A stretch of DNA of 64,000 nt, from the NCBI GenBank assembly GCA_019186945.1, contig JABAQJ010000005.1:62001-126000 (forward strand). Direction: 5' to 3'. The first letter of the stretch is position 1. The number at the start of each line of letters is the position of its first letter. The stretch comes from Gemmatimonadaceae bacterium. Its GTDB lineage: Bacteria > Gemmatimonadota > Gemmatimonadetes > Gemmatimonadales > Gemmatimonadaceae. The position numbers were made by a program, and so were the translations under genes. This document shows, one piece after another, positions 27,077-36,667 of this stretch. The notes under the pieces are model-generated. The model was not told where the DNA came from and ran no database searches. It was given only the letters and a program-made list of their open reading frames with translations.

Positions 27077-28180
27077 CTATCCTCGTGCAAGGACGGAGTG
27101 GAGATGCGCCTCCGTCTCGGAGGCTGCTCGCTCCCACGTGAAGGTTTCCGCGAACCGGCGACCACGACTACCTAACGAGTCGACCAGAACCTGCGCCGAT
27201 GCCAGTTGTCGCATTGCTCCGGCAAGGGCGTCGACGTCTCCGTGCGGAAGCAGGAAACCCGTCTCCCCGTGACGAACGGACTCCCGAATGCCAGGAGAGT
27301 CCGAGGCAAGCACCGGTGTGCCGCAGGCAGCAGCTTCCAAATTCGTAATTCCCCATCCCTCCTTTGGAGACGTGAGCACCAGTGCCCAGGCACGGCGAAG
27401 AAGCGCCAGCTTCTCGTCCTCGGCGATCCGCCCAAGAAACGTCACGCGATCCGTCAGGTCAAGCGATGCGACAAGGCGCTCGAGGTCGCCGCGACCGTCT
27501 CCAGCACCGGCAATTTCCAGGCGCGCGCCGCCGACGTCCGCCCTGGCGAACGCCCGAACGACGAGATCCACACGCTTGTAACGCTTCAGTCGACCGAGAT
27601 AAGCGAATATCGGGACGCGCGACCGGGCGCCCGGACCCGGCGTGTAGTGCTCGCTGTCGATGCCGCAATAAATGACCTCGATCCGGGAGCGCGGAATCCC
27701 ACGCGAAGCCAGGTCGTCCGCCGTACCCTGACTTATGACCTGAAACGGCGTGCGCCGATACACCCACGGAATCGGGCGTTCGGCTGCCCACACCACGGCA
27801 GCCAGCGGAAATGCCAGCTCCTGAAATGCGGTACCGCCAAACAAATGCGGTACGAGTCCGACAACCCGCGCACCAGACCACCTTGGCGTCCAGAGCGGAA
27901 TCTTGTTGATGTCCTCGATTACCAGATCGTAGGAATTGCGCGCGAACTGTCGTTCGTACATTCGGCGCGCGAGGAACGGGAACGACGTTCGTGTACCGAC
28001 GCGAGTCACCTCGATGCCATCGAGCGAGGCGACGGGAGGGCATCCGTCCCAGCCCCCACACAACAGATCGACGCGATGCCCTCGGTGGACGAGTCTGCCG
28101 AAAATCTCGTGCAGGTGAACCTCCGCGCCACCAGCCTGCGGGTTCTCCCGATCCTGCCAGTTCACGACCAGCAGCCGCAA
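27077..28180 (-). CDS. GT4-family glycosyltransferase
   Basis: The predicted 367-residue protein has a GT-B fold. The amino domain has QDRENPQAGGAEVHLHEIFG and HRVDLLCGG. The C-terminal nucleotide-sugar domain has FAYLGRLKRYKRVDLVVRAF, VTFLGRIAEDEKLALLRRAW, SPKEGWGITNLEAAACGTPV and the EX7E-type signature. It would transfer a hexose to a lipid or polysaccharide. The acceptor is unknown. The gene lies three bases from nusB and from hpf, embedded in housekeeping genes, so its co-expression with PTS genes may be only positional. Confidence 0.87.
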   Translation of the reverse strand: MRLLVVNWQDRENPQAGGAEVHLHEIFGRLVHRGHRVDLLCGGWDGCPPVASLDGIEVTRVGTRTSFPFLARRMYERQFARNSYDLVIEDINKIPLWTPRWSGARVVGLVPHLFGGTAFQELAFPLAAVVWAAERPIPWVYRRTPFQVISQGTADDLASRGIPRSRIEVIYCGIDSEHYTPGPGARSRVPIFAYLGRLKRYKRVDLVVRAFARADVGGARLEIAGAGDGRGDLERLVASLDLTDRVTFLGRIAEDEKLALLRRAWALVLTSPKEGWGITNLEAAACGTPVLASDSPGIRESVRHGETGFLLPHGDVDALAGAMRQLASAQVLVDSLGSRGRRFAETFTWERAASETEAHLHSVLARG

Positions 28181-28183
28181 CGG

Positions 28184-28615
28184 CTAGAGTCTCCCGAGGC
28201 GACGCGCGACGGCGTCCAACACACCGTTGACGAACTTTGCGCTGTCGTCGCTCCCAAACATCTCCGCAAGCCGAACCGATTCCTGAATCGTGGCCTTGGT
28301 CGGTACATCTCCAAGCGAGAGTTCGGCCACCCCCAGACGCAAGACGCACCGTTCGATCGCCCCAATTCGCTCCAGGCGCCAGTTCGTGGTAACATCCTCG
28401 ATCTGGCGGTCGATCGCGGCTCGTTCACGATCGAGAAACCGGAGGACTGGTCCGGCGAAGTCCCGCTCGTCGGCACCCACAGCCAAGTCGTCCCAGAGCC
28501 GATGAGTTAATCGGAGCAACTCGTCGGCGCCGGTGACATCCCATGCATAGAGGGCCTGCAGGGCGCGGGCCCGCGCGCGGCGCCGCGTGCGCTGGTCACT
28601 CCTCGTCAGCGTCAT
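28184..28615 (-). CDS. nusB: Transcription antitermination factor NusB
   Basis: The predicted 143-residue all-helical protein fits NusB: RTRRRARARALQALYAWDV near the amino end, LRFLDRERAAIDRQIEDVTTNW, RIGAIERCVLRLGVAEL and a final SAKFVNGVLDAVAR. NusB binds boxA RNA with NusE and promotes rRNA antitermination. The ATG at 28615 overlaps the ribH end by 20 bases. The ribH-nusB order is one of the commonest conserved gene pairs in bacteria and supports both calls. Confidence 0.93.
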   Translation of the reverse strand: MTLTRSDQRTRRRARARALQALYAWDVTGADELLRLTHRLWDDLAVGADERDFAGPVLRFLDRERAAIDRQIEDVTTNWRLERIGAIERCVLRLGVAELSLGDVPTKATIQESVRLAEMFGSDDSAKFVNGVLDAVARRLGRL

Positions 28616-29075
28616 CGAGTCGGCCAAGAAGGTCTGCCATCTCGAGGGCGGCCATAGCTGCGTCCCAGCCCTTGTTGCCATGAGATCCACTGGCACGCGC
28701 TTCGGCCTGTCCGACGTCGTCGCATGTCAGCAGGCCAAAACCGATCGGCACCTCGAACTCGGTCGCGAGCTGCGCCAAGCCGCGCGACGACTCGCCAGCA
28801 ATGTAGTCGAAGTGCGCTGTCTCGCCGCGAATCACAGCGCCGAGCGCAATGGCGGCATCGTATCGCCCGCTGGCGATAGCGCGTCGAACCGCTGTCGGTA
28901 ACTCCCACGCCCCCGGCACCCAATACACGTCGATGTCGTCAAGCGCCACGCCGTGCTTCAGCAGCGCATCGAGTGCCCCATCGTGCAGTGCGCGCGTTAT
29001 GCGCTCATTGAACCGCGACACCACCACACAGAAGCGACGACCGTGGCCGTCCGGAGATCCGTTGTACTCAGCCAT
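28596..29075 (-). CDS. ribH: 6,7-dimethyl-8-ribityllumazine synthase
   Basis: The predicted 159-residue protein has CVVVSRFNERITRALHDGAL, VYWVPGAWELPTAVRRAI and ALGAVIRGETAHFDYIA with the catalytic His, then GFGLLTCDD and NKGWDAAMAALEMADL. It condenses the ribitylamino-pyrimidine with dihydroxybutanone phosphate. It assembles as pentamers or a 60-subunit capsid. The start ATG shares one base with the ribBA stop, so the two are coupled. The C-terminus is acidic. Confidence 0.96.
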   Translation of the reverse strand: MAEYNGSPDGHGRRFCVVVSRFNERITRALHDGALDALLKHGVALDDIDVYWVPGAWELPTAVRRAIASGRYDAAIALGAVIRGETAHFDYIAGESSRGLAQLATEFEVPIGFGLLTCDDVGQAEARASGSHGNKGWDAAMAALEMADLLGRLDDADEE

Positions 29076-30283
29076 CAGGTCGAGAGAAAATGTCCGAGCT
29101 TCGTCCGCTTCGTTTCCAGATATCCGGCATTCTCGCTCGTGGACGGCGCGGCGATGCGAACCCGGTCGACGACCTCCAGCCCGTATCCCTTGAGACCCAC
29201 CAGCTTCATCGGGTTGTTGGTCAGGATGCGGATCGACGCGAGCCCGAGGTCGAGCAGGATCTGCGCGCCAATCCCGTAGTTTCTGAGATCGGCCTTGAAT
29301 CCCAGCTTCTCGTTGGCTTCTACCGTGTCGTGCCCGGTATCCTGAAGTTCGTATGCCTTGAGCTTGTTCAGTAGCCCGATACCGCGTCCTTCCTGATCCA
29401 GGTAAACCACGACTCCTCGCCCCTCGGCGGCGATCATCTCCATGGCAGTGTGCAATTGCCACCCGCAATCGCACCGGCGGGAATGGAAGACGTCTCCGGT
29501 AAGGCACTTCGAGTGCATGCGAACCAGCACGTCTTGACCGTCTCCGATATCGCCAAACACGAGAGCGACGTGCTCGTGCGGATCGACGTCGTTCCGGTAC
29601 CCGATGATCCGCCAACCGTCGCCACCGATGTCCGAAGGCAAGCGGGCATCCGCTACGCGATGGACGAGGCGCTCGTGTTGCAGTCGATGGGCGATGATAT
29701 CTGCGACAGTGATGAACGTCAGTCCGTGGCGCGCAGCAAACGGCGCGAGTTCGTCGCGACGCATCGTATGTCCGTCGGCGGCGAGGATTTCGCAAATCAC
29801 GCCGGCCGGCCACAGGCCGGCAAGCCGGCACAGGTCGACGGCCGCTTCGGTGTGACCCACACGTTGCAGCACGCCCCCATCTCTTGCGCGGAGCGGATGA
29901 ACATGACCGGGTGTCCGGAGATCCTCGCGCTCTCTGGCGGGATCGGCGGCGATGCGGATCGTCTGGGCGCGATCGCTGGCACTGATGCCGGTGGTGACGC
30001 CGTACTTTGCAGCTGCATCGACGGAAACCGTGAATGCGGTGCGCATGGCCTCCGTATTCTCCGCACCCTGCATGGCGAGGCCGAGTTGATCGACGCGCGC
30101 TCCGGTCAGGGCGAGACAAATCATCCCCTTGGCTTCGAGCATGAAGTTGACCATCGCCGGCGTGACCATCTGCGCGGCGCAAATGAGGTCGCCCTCGTTT
30201 TCGCGGTCCTCGTCATCGGCAACCACAACGAACTTCCCGTCGCGAATGTCCTCGATCGCCTGTCGTGCAGTTCCAAAGGCCAT
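29075..30283 (-). CDS. ribBA: Fused DHBP synthase / GTP cyclohydrolase II
   Basis: The predicted 402-residue protein has two domains. Residues 1-205 are Rib[53 protein letters not shown]. Residues 206-402 are RibA: the zinc cysteines [15 protein letters not shown], the GTP site [14 protein letters not shown] and [18 protein letters not shown]. It makes both precursors of riboflavin, from ribulose 5-phosphate and from GTP. The gene is 33 bp after ribE and overlaps ribH by one base. Confidence 0.96.
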   Translation of the reverse strand: MAFGTARQAIEDIRDGKFVVVADDEDRENEGDLICAAQMVTPAMVNFMLEAKGMICLALTGARVDQLGLAMQGAENTEAMRTAFTVSVDAAAKYGVTTGISASDRAQTIRIAADPAREREDLRTPGHVHPLRARDGGVLQRVGHTEAAVDLCRLAGLWPAGVICEILAADGHTMRRDELAPFAARHGLTFITVADIIAHRLQHERLVHRVADARLPSDIGGDGWRIIGYRNDVDPHEHVALVFGDIGDGQDVLVRMHSKCLTGDVFHSRRCDCGWQLHTAMEMIAAEGRGVVVYLDQEGRGIGLLNKLKAYELQDTGHDTVEANEKLGFKADLRNYGIGAQILLDLGLASIRILTNNPMKLVGLKGYGLEVVDRVRIAAPSTSENAGYLETKRTKLGHFLST

Positions 30284-30316
30284 GAATGAATGGTAGCGGG
30301 CGTCGTTGGGAGCCGT

Positions 30317-30934
30317 CTAGCCGCCTTGCCCATGTGCGCCGGTATTCCGATACGGAGCGACGAGCTGCCGCACATACTTGCCGATAACGTCGCCTTCCAG
30401 GTGGACGGCCGACCCGACGGCGAGATCGCCCAGCGTGGTGTGACGCTCCGTGTGCTCGATGATCGACACCTGAAGCGTTCGCGGCGCGGTGAGCGCGTTC
30501 ACGGTCAGACTGACACCATCGACGGCAATCGCGCCATGCGGCACGAGCAACTCCGCCACCTCGCTCGGGACATCGATGTCGATCAGGAGAGCATCGCCGC
30601 GACGCTCGAGGGCCGTCACGTTTCCCACGCCGTCGACGTGGCCAAGCACCATGTGGCCTCCAAGGCGATCGCTCAAGCGCACTGCCCGTTCGAGGTTGAG
30701 ATGCCTGCCGGAAGCCCACGTGCCTATCGCGGTTCGATCGCGCGTCGTGACGACGGCCGCGACGTCGAAACGGCCATCGCCGATGGAGCGCACCGTGAGG
30801 CAGGCGCCGTTCACTGCGATACTTTCGCCGACGACCAAGTCGTCGTACCGGGCGCGAATGGAGAGTACACGACCTGCGGCCGTGTCGTTCACAAGATCGA
30901 GCACGCCGACGGCGTCGATCAGGCCTGTAAACAT
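30317..30934 (-). CDS. ribE: Riboflavin synthase alpha chain
   Basis: The predicted 205-residue protein has two repeated lumazine-binding barrels. The first starts MFTGLIDAVGVL and has SIAVNGACLTV; the second has GHVDGVGNVTALE and AVDGVSLTVNAL. It dismutates two lumazine molecules into riboflavin. The start shares one base with the ribD stop. No FMN riboswitch can lie directly in front of ribE because of this overlap. Confidence 0.96.
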   Translation of the reverse strand: MFTGLIDAVGVLDLVNDTAAGRVLSIRARYDDLVVGESIAVNGACLTVRSIGDGRFDVAAVVTTRDRTAIGTWASGRHLNLERAVRLSDRLGGHMVLGHVDGVGNVTALERRGDALLIDIDVPSEVAELLVPHGAIAVDGVSLTVNALTAPRTLQVSIIEHTERHTTLGDLAVGSAVHLEGDVIGKYVRQLVAPYRNTGAHGQGG

Positions 30935-32028
30935 CAGGACGGAGCGAACACAGTCAGCAGGTCGTCACCTAACGACTCGCGGTGCAGCACGCGCCAGCGC
31001 GGAGCGACTCCTCCCCTGGCGAGCGGCGTGGCACTGAACGCTCCCAACGCGCCGCGACCGAAAATCACGGGTGCCTGAACCAGGATCAGACGGTCGACCA
31101 GCCCGTCCCCCAGAAACAACCCGGCAAGCTGGGCTCCGCCTTCGACAAGAATCGAATGCAACCCCTGACGCCCGAGCGCCCGCAACGCTTCGGTGATCGA
31201 GCTCGCATCGAGAAGTTCGACACCAAGCTCGCTCAAGGCGTGCGCGTATTCGGTATCGATGTCCTGACCCACTACGATCACCGGAGAGTCCTGTGCCGTC
31301 CGAGCCAGCGTGCTGGTGAGTGGAAGACGACCGTGGCGAGAGAAGACCACTCGCGTCGGCGGGACGCGAGGGGCCTCCGACTCGCGTACCGTCAGCTGAG
31401 GATCGTCGACGCGGACGGTACGCATGCCTACCGCGATGGCGTCGTGACCAGCGCGAAGTCGATGAACGTAACGTTTCGTGACTTCGTTCGTGATCCAGCT
31501 TGTCGTGGCCGAGCCATCGCCGATCGCCGCATCCAGAGTCACGGCCATCTTCAGCACGATCCACGGACGATCGGAGGCGAAACGGTTGAAGAATGCCGCG
31601 TTCAGTTCGCGTGCTTCCGTCTCGCAGACGCCCTCTGTAACCGCGACTCCCGCTGCGCGCAGTCGAGCCGAGCCACCGCGCGCCTCCGGGTTCGGGTCGC
31701 CGACGGCGTAGACGACTCTGCTCACCCCGGCAGCGATGAGTGCGTGGGCGCACGGTGGCGTGAGCCCGTCGTGCGCGCAGGGTTCGAGGGTGGTGTAGAC
31801 CGTGGCACCGCGGGCGCGAGCCCCCGCCGCTCTCAGCGCCACCGCTTCCGCGTGCGGTTCGCCGTAACGGAGGTGCGCCCCCTCGCCCACCATCGCCCCA
31901 TCCCGGACCACGATTGCCCCAACCATCGGATTGGGCGCCACTTGCCCCCAGCCACGCTCCGCCAGCTCCAGTGCTCGCCGCATCCAGCGGACGTCTTCAG
32001 TCGTCTCGTCCCTTTTCGGAGTAGTCAT
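30934..32028 (-). CDS. ribD: Bifunctional riboflavin deaminase/reductase
   Basis: The predicted 364-residue protein has a zinc deaminase domain (PHAEAVAL, TLEPCAHDGLTPPCAHALIA, about 1-145). A dihydrofolate-reductase-like domain follows (WIVLKMAVTLDAAIGDG, SWITNEVTKRYVHRLRAGHD, ILVEGGAQLAGLFL). It performs the second and third steps of riboflavin synthesis. The ATG at 32028 was preferred to one 63 bases upstream. The gene is one base after the end of the outer-membrane-like protein gene, which leaves no room for an FMN riboswitch. Confidence 0.95.
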   Translation of the reverse strand: MTTPKRDETTEDVRWMRRALELAERGWGQVAPNPMVGAIVVRDGAMVGEGAHLRYGEPHAEAVALRAAGARARGATVYTTLEPCAHDGLTPPCAHALIAAGVSRVVYAVGDPNPEARGGSARLRAAGVAVTEGVCETEARELNAAFFNRFASDRPWIVLKMAVTLDAAIGDGSATTSWITNEVTKRYVHRLRAGHDAIAVGMRTVRVDDPQLTVRESEAPRVPPTRVVFSRHGRLPLTSTLARTAQDSPVIVVGQDIDTEYAHALSELGVELLDASSITEALRALGRQGLHSILVEGGAQLAGLFLGDGLVDRLILVQAPVIFGRGALGAFSATPLARGGVAPRWRVLHRESLGDDLLTVFAPS

Positions 32029-32029
32029 G

Positions 32030-33025
32030 CTACCAGCGCACCCGAACGCCAAGCGACCCGAACTGCAACGAGTCGTCGGCACGCTTGCCATCGAAGGTGT
32101 TGTAGGTGACCACCGATCCCCCGCTCACTTGTCCGACCTCGGCGACGATCCTGAGCGCTGACAGGTTGAGCGCCAGATCCGCAAAAACGGTCTGCCGGCG
32201 CATCGACTGCGCCACCAGCACGTCGCCACGCTGGTACGAGTGGCCGGCACGGTTGACGTTGACATCGATGGTGGCAGACGCATCGAAGCGGTCCTTTCCC
32301 GCACCGATCGAGACCTGCAACGGGCCAAGCGACTTCCCTACGGCCGCTCGCCACGCATCGGACGTCAGGGTGAGTTGCGATACGCGAAGTTCATCGCTTC
32401 CCGGTGTGGCGTGAATGTCGATCCGTGGCAGGTCACGCTGCAAAAAGGACAGCGCAATCGACGGCCCAAACGCAGACTCCTCGATCACGGTGACCCGCGC
32501 TCCGAGGCCCAGCTTCAGCGATCCGTCGGGAAGCCGAACGGTCAGATCGCCTTCGGTCACCTCCGGGATCCAGGCTACGTTGACGAGAGCATCGATCCCA
32601 AGAATGGACACGTCGCCCAGGTCCACGCCCGGCAGGATCCCCACCGCGAGATCGACGACCGGCAGCCCGAGTGGTTTGTCCTCGACCGCGAACTTGTTGG
32701 ATCGCGCGCCGGTCACGTCCGGGACGATCGCGTCGACGTCTGGCAAGCGCGCGCGCATGACGTTTCCGCGGATGCCCAGCGAGAGATGCCCGAACCCGCC
32801 GAGTGATCTGACTTCGCCAAGCACCGCGCTACCGCCGATCAGACTGGCGCTGAGTTGCGGCGCCATGAAAGCGAAGATGTCCACGGTTTTCTGACAGGCA
32901 TCCTGCGTGGCACGTTCGACGCTGCTGCCGGATCGACACTGCGAGTCGATGATGGCGCCCTGCGCGAGCGCGCCCTCCGCGTACACTAACACCGCCAGAC
33001 CGCACGCAATCGCAATTCGGCTCAT
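32030..33025 (-). CDS. Outer-membrane beta-barrel-like protein, function unknown
   Basis: The 331-residue product has a signal peptide (IAIACGLAVLVYAEGALAQG). It continues with alternating polar and hydrophobic beta strands and long stretches of Gly and Asp, and ends SLGVRVRW, an aromatic terminal residue typical of outer-membrane barrels. Three Cys near the mature amino end may form a disulfide. No family was recognised. It lies between purM (four bases) and ribD (one base), so it is expressed with these housekeeping genes, but a metabolic link is not evident. Confidence 0.68.
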   Translation of the reverse strand: MSRIAIACGLAVLVYAEGALAQGAIIDSQCRSGSSVERATQDACQKTVDIFAFMAPQLSASLIGGSAVLGEVRSLGGFGHLSLGIRGNVMRARLPDVDAIVPDVTGARSNKFAVEDKPLGLPVVDLAVGILPGVDLGDVSILGIDALVNVAWIPEVTEGDLTVRLPDGSLKLGLGARVTVIEESAFGPSIALSFLQRDLPRIDIHATPGSDELRVSQLTLTSDAWRAAVGKSLGPLQVSIGAGKDRFDASATIDVNVNRAGHSYQRGDVLVAQSMRRQTVFADLALNLSALRIVAEVGQVSGGSVVTYNTFDGKRADDSLQFGSLGVRVRW

Positions 33026-33029
33026 GGGT

Positions 33030-34061
33030 TCACTCCGGGATCAGAACGACGTCTCCGTGCCCACGGACGATCTCCCCAATCCGCCAGGCACGGACTCCCG
33101 CCGCTCTCGCAGCGTCGACAACTGCCGCTTCATCCGACCCATCGACGATGGCAATCGCACCGACGCCCATGTTGAAGGCGCGGAACATCTCGTCGGCGGA
33201 CACGCGCCCCGCATCCTGAAGTACGCGGAAGACCTCAGGCACTGTCCAGCTCGAAAGGTACACCGTTGCCCGCAGCGTCGCGGGGAGCGACCGATTGAGG
33301 TTGCCGGGAATGCCACCGCCGGTGATATGCGCCAGCGCGTGCAACCGCGGGAGCACGGGACGCAACGAAGCCAGGTACGAGCGATGCACTCGCAACAGCA
33401 CGTCGGCGGCCGTGGCGCCGGACTCACCGGGGAATGGGTCATTCGCCGTGAGCCCGAGGCGATCGGCGACGATGCGCCGTGCCAGCGAATAGCCGTTTGT
33501 GTGCAGACCCGAGCTCTCGAGAGCGACAAGGACGTCGCCATCGCTGACGCGTTCGGCGCCGAGCATGGATCCCTCGTCGACCACGCCAACGATGAAGCCT
33601 GCCAGGTCATAATCCGGCGGTGTGTAAACGCCGGGCATCTCCGCGGTTTCGCCACCGATCAACGCGCAGCCATTTTCGCGGCATCCGGCGGCCACGCCGG
33701 CAACCACGCCTTCAACGACCGCCGGATCGAGGACGCCGAAAGCCACATAGTCAAGAAAGAAGAGCGGGGTTGCACCCTGCGCCAGGATATCGTTGGTGCA
33801 ATGGTTGACGAGACAGTGACCGATGGTGTCGTGGCGGCCTGACTCGATGGCGACTCTGATCTTTGTGCCGACGCCATCGGCGCTGGCGACCAGAATCTGA
33901 TTCGCGCCAGACGGCGCGCGAAAAAGGCCGCCGAAACCGCCGAAGCCACCGATGCATCCCGCAGTCCGAGTGGATGCGACCAACCGGCCGATTCGCGCCT
34001 TGGCGTCATCGGCGGCATCGATATCGACGCCGGCCGTCCGATAGTCGAGCGGCGTCGTCAC
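33030..34061 (-). CDS. purM: Phosphoribosylformylglycinamidine cyclo-ligase
   Basis: The predicted 343-residue protein has DYRTAGVDIDAADDAKARIG, ASADGVGTKIRVAIE, HCTNDILAQGATPLFFLDY and CALIGGETAEMPGVY. LESSGLHTNGYSLARRI and AHITGGGIPGNLNRSLP complete the ATP-grasp-like PurM fold. It closes the imidazole ring in purine synthesis. The amino end has a Gly/Phe-rich loop (GGFGGFGGLF) in the usual position. The start overlaps the upstream kinase stop by ATGA. Confidence 0.96.
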   Translation of the reverse strand: MTTPLDYRTAGVDIDAADDAKARIGRLVASTRTAGCIGGFGGFGGLFRAPSGANQILVASADGVGTKIRVAIESGRHDTIGHCLVNHCTNDILAQGATPLFFLDYVAFGVLDPAVVEGVVAGVAAGCRENGCALIGGETAEMPGVYTPPDYDLAGFIVGVVDEGSMLGAERVSDGDVLVALESSGLHTNGYSLARRIVADRLGLTANDPFPGESGATAADVLLRVHRSYLASLRPVLPRLHALAHITGGGIPGNLNRSLPATLRATVYLSSWTVPEVFRVLQDAGRVSADEMFRAFNMGVGAIAIVDGSDEAAVVDAARAAGVRAWRIGEIVRGHGDVVLIPE

Positions 34062-34978
34062 TCCGGGAGATCCTCCTCGAAGGCCACGAGTTTGCGGAAC
34101 TCCTCCAGGCGGCGAGCGATGTCCACGCGTTCGATGTCGAGCAGCCGCTCGATCGAAAAGCGCTCGACCGCGAAGGATCCCATGGTCGAGCCGTAGATCA
34201 CTCCCCGGCGCATTGCCTGTTCATCGGTGTGCCCGGTGCGGGCCAGATAGCCAATGAATCCGCCGGCAAACGAATCGCCGGCACCCGTCGGATCGAACAC
34301 GTCCTCCAGGGGATACGCCGGTGCGAAGAAGACCGCATGCGGCCCGAACATGTATGCCCCGTGCTCGCCCTTCTTGATCACCACGAAGGACGGACCTCGC
34401 TCGCGAATCCATCTTGCGGCCTTGACGAGGTTCGCTTGCTCGCTCAGCTGTCGTGCCTCGGCGTCGTTGAGCAGGAGGACATCGACGAATCCGAGGAGTT
34501 CGAGAAACTCGTTGCGACGACTCTCGATCCAGAAGTTCATCGTGTCGCAGGCTACCAGCTTCGGCTTCTCGACCTGCTGCAGTACATCCAGCTGCAACCG
34601 TGGATCGATATTGGCGAGGAACACGAACGGCGCGTTGCGGAACTGCGTGGGGATCTTTGGATGAAAGTGCGAGAAGACGCCCAGCCGCGTTTCCAGCGTC
34701 TCGGCTGCATTGAGGTCGTGCCGATACCGCCCGCGCCAGCGGAATGATTCGCCGTCCGCGCGCTCGAGGCCAGCCAGGTCGACGTGTCGTTCGGCGAGTG
34801 GCGTCAGACGCTCCACCGGATAGTCGCTCCCCACGACTCCCACCATCTGCACGGGCGCGAAGTGCGATGCAGACGCCGCGAAGTAGGTGCCGGAGCCGCC
34901 CAGAACCTCATCGGCCCTGCCGAAGGGGGTCTCGACCGAATCGAGCGCCACCGAGCCAACGACGAGAACGTTACTCAT
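34058..34978 (-). CDS. PfkB-family carbohydrate or nucleoside kinase
   Basis: The predicted 306-residue protein belongs to the ribokinase family. It has VLVVGSVALDSVETPFG, the double-Gly GGSGTYFAASA and the PfkB signature DVFDPTGAGDSFAGGFIGYL with its catalytic Asp. The middle has VFLANIDPRLQLDVL, matching a subgroup annotated only as sugar kinase. The substrate cannot be read. It overlaps purM by four bases, and its place in front of purine synthesis could fit a nucleoside or ribose substrate. Confidence 0.88.
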   Translation of the reverse strand: MSNVLVVGSVALDSVETPFGRADEVLGGSGTYFAASASHFAPVQMVGVVGSDYPVERLTPLAERHVDLAGLERADGESFRWRGRYRHDLNAAETLETRLGVFSHFHPKIPTQFRNAPFVFLANIDPRLQLDVLQQVEKPKLVACDTMNFWIESRRNEFLELLGFVDVLLLNDAEARQLSEQANLVKAARWIRERGPSFVVIKKGEHGAYMFGPHAVFFAPAYPLEDVFDPTGAGDSFAGGFIGYLARTGHTDEQAMRRGVIYGSTMGSFAVERFSIERLLDIERVDIARRLEEFRKLVAFEEDLPE

Positions 34979-35027
34979 CGATCGAGGGGTAAGAGCCCGA
35001 ACTGCGAATCTGTCGCATGCAACGTCG

Positions 35028-36667
35028 TCACATGCGCTCCGGCGCCGACACGCCCAGGATCGTCAGGGCGTTGCGAAGAACGAGCTGGGAGGCGCGCGCC
35101 AGCACCAGGCGCGCGTCGCGGACCTCTGGCGGCGCCTCCAGGACGCGAAGCTTGTGATACCAGTTGTGGACCAGCCGGGCAGTATCGAGCAGGTAGGCAG
35201 CTACGCGATGCGGTTCACGGCTCGCAGCCGCCCCCGACAGCAGTCGAGGGTAGTCCAGCAGGGCCTGGGCGAGTTCCCGCTCCGAATCGTCCGTCAGGAC
35301 CGCGAAGTCGACTTGCGCGCAGCTGACGGACTCCGGGTCGATGCCGCCAACGCGAAATATGCCACTCATGCGCGCGTGCGCCATCTGGACGTAGTAGACC
35401 GGGTTGTCCTCCGACTGCGAGCGCGCCAGATCGACATCGAAGATCAGCTGCGAATCCGCCTTCCGCATCAGGAAGAAGTAGCGGACCGCATCCCGTCCCA
35501 CCTCGTCGATCAGATCCCGCACGGTTACGTAGCTCCCGGCGCGCTTCGAGATCTTCACCTCTTCCCCCCCCCGCATCACCGTAACCATCTGGTGCAACTC
35601 GTATTCGGGATAGCCTTTGGGAATTCCAATGCCCAGCGCCTGCAAGCCAGCCCGCACGCGTACCACCGTCGAATGGTGATCCGCGCCCTGCACATTGATG
35701 CAATGGCGAAATCCACGACGCCACTTGGAGACGTGATAAGCGACGTCAGGCACAAAGTACGTGAACGTTCCATCCGACTTCCGCATCACGCGGTCCTTGT
35801 CGTCACCGTAGTCCGTCGTGCGGAGCCAGAGCGCGCCGTCCTTTCGAACGTGTGTCCGGCGGACTGCAGCATCTTCACCGTTTCGTCGACCATGCCATCG
35901 ACATACAGCGAGGACTCGAGAAAGTACGTGTCGAAGCGCACGCCGAATGCTTGCAGGTCCAGATCCTGCTCCTTCCGCAGTTCGGCCACGGCGAAGCGTC
36001 GAATCGCATCGAGGTCGTCACCGTGCGCATCGCCTGGATGCGTCGCCACATACCGCTCGGCGATGTCCCTGATGTATTCGCCGTGATAGCCACCTTCCGG
36101 TATCGCCAGTGTGCCCGTCGCCAGCTCGCACACCCGCGCCTGGACACTGAGCGCGAGGTTCATGATCTGGACGCCGCCGTCGTTGTAATAGAACTCACGC
36201 GCGACACTCCAGCCCGTGGCTTCCAGCAGCGATGCTATCGCATCGCCCAGTGCGGCCTGACGTCCGTGCCCGACGTGCAACGGGCCGGTGGGGTTCGCGG
36301 ACACGAACTCGACGTTGAAACGCGCACCGCCACCGCTATTGGTATGGCCGAACGCAGTCGGACGGGTGAGAATCTCCTCCAAACCGGCAAAGGCCACCGA
36401 TGGCTGCAACCGGAAATTGATGAACCCCGCACCAGCCACCGTCGCTTCGGCCACGCCGGCTTTCGTAAGATCCATCGACGCGATCAACTCGCGCGCGATT
36501 TCCGCCGGCTTTCGTCGCAGCTGCCGGGCAAGCCCCATCGCCAGGTTGGTCGTCCAGTCACCGAATGCGGGATCGCGTGGCCGCTCCACTATGGGAGTCA
36601 CGTCGGTCGCTCCCATGCGCTGCGCGGATGCCAACAACTCCGATCGCAGCAGTTCGTCAGGGGTCAT
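35028..36667 (-). CDS. argS: Arginyl-tRNA synthetase, split by a one-base frameshift
   Basis: Two abutting frames together make a normal ArgS of about 546 residues. The first (36667-35786) holds the amino domain and the class I signature [18 protein letters not shown]. It should continue as [19 protein letters not shown] but runs out of frame after HTFER. The second frame (ending at 35028) holds [32 protein letters not shown] (KMSKS equivalent) and the anticodon-binding domain. One base appears lost in the T run at 35842-35844 (A run on the coding strand). ArgS is essential and both halves are well kept, so a sequencing or assembly error is most likely. Confidence 0.9.

Noticed and set aside
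25764-27137. 457-codon frame containing HPr kinase
   Set aside because: The extra 120 amino-terminal residues overlap hpf in another frame and are Arg-rich. The GTG at 26765 fits the family.
28596-30182. Long open frame spanning ribH and running upstream inside ribBA
   Set aside because: Only its last 160 codons (ribH) look like protein. The rest is a shifted, Arg-rich copy of the ribBA region.
30934-32091. FMN riboswitch in front of the rib genes
   Set aside because: The rib genes overlap or lie within one base of the previous gene, and no RFN-like conserved segments were seen between ribE and ribBA (33 bp).
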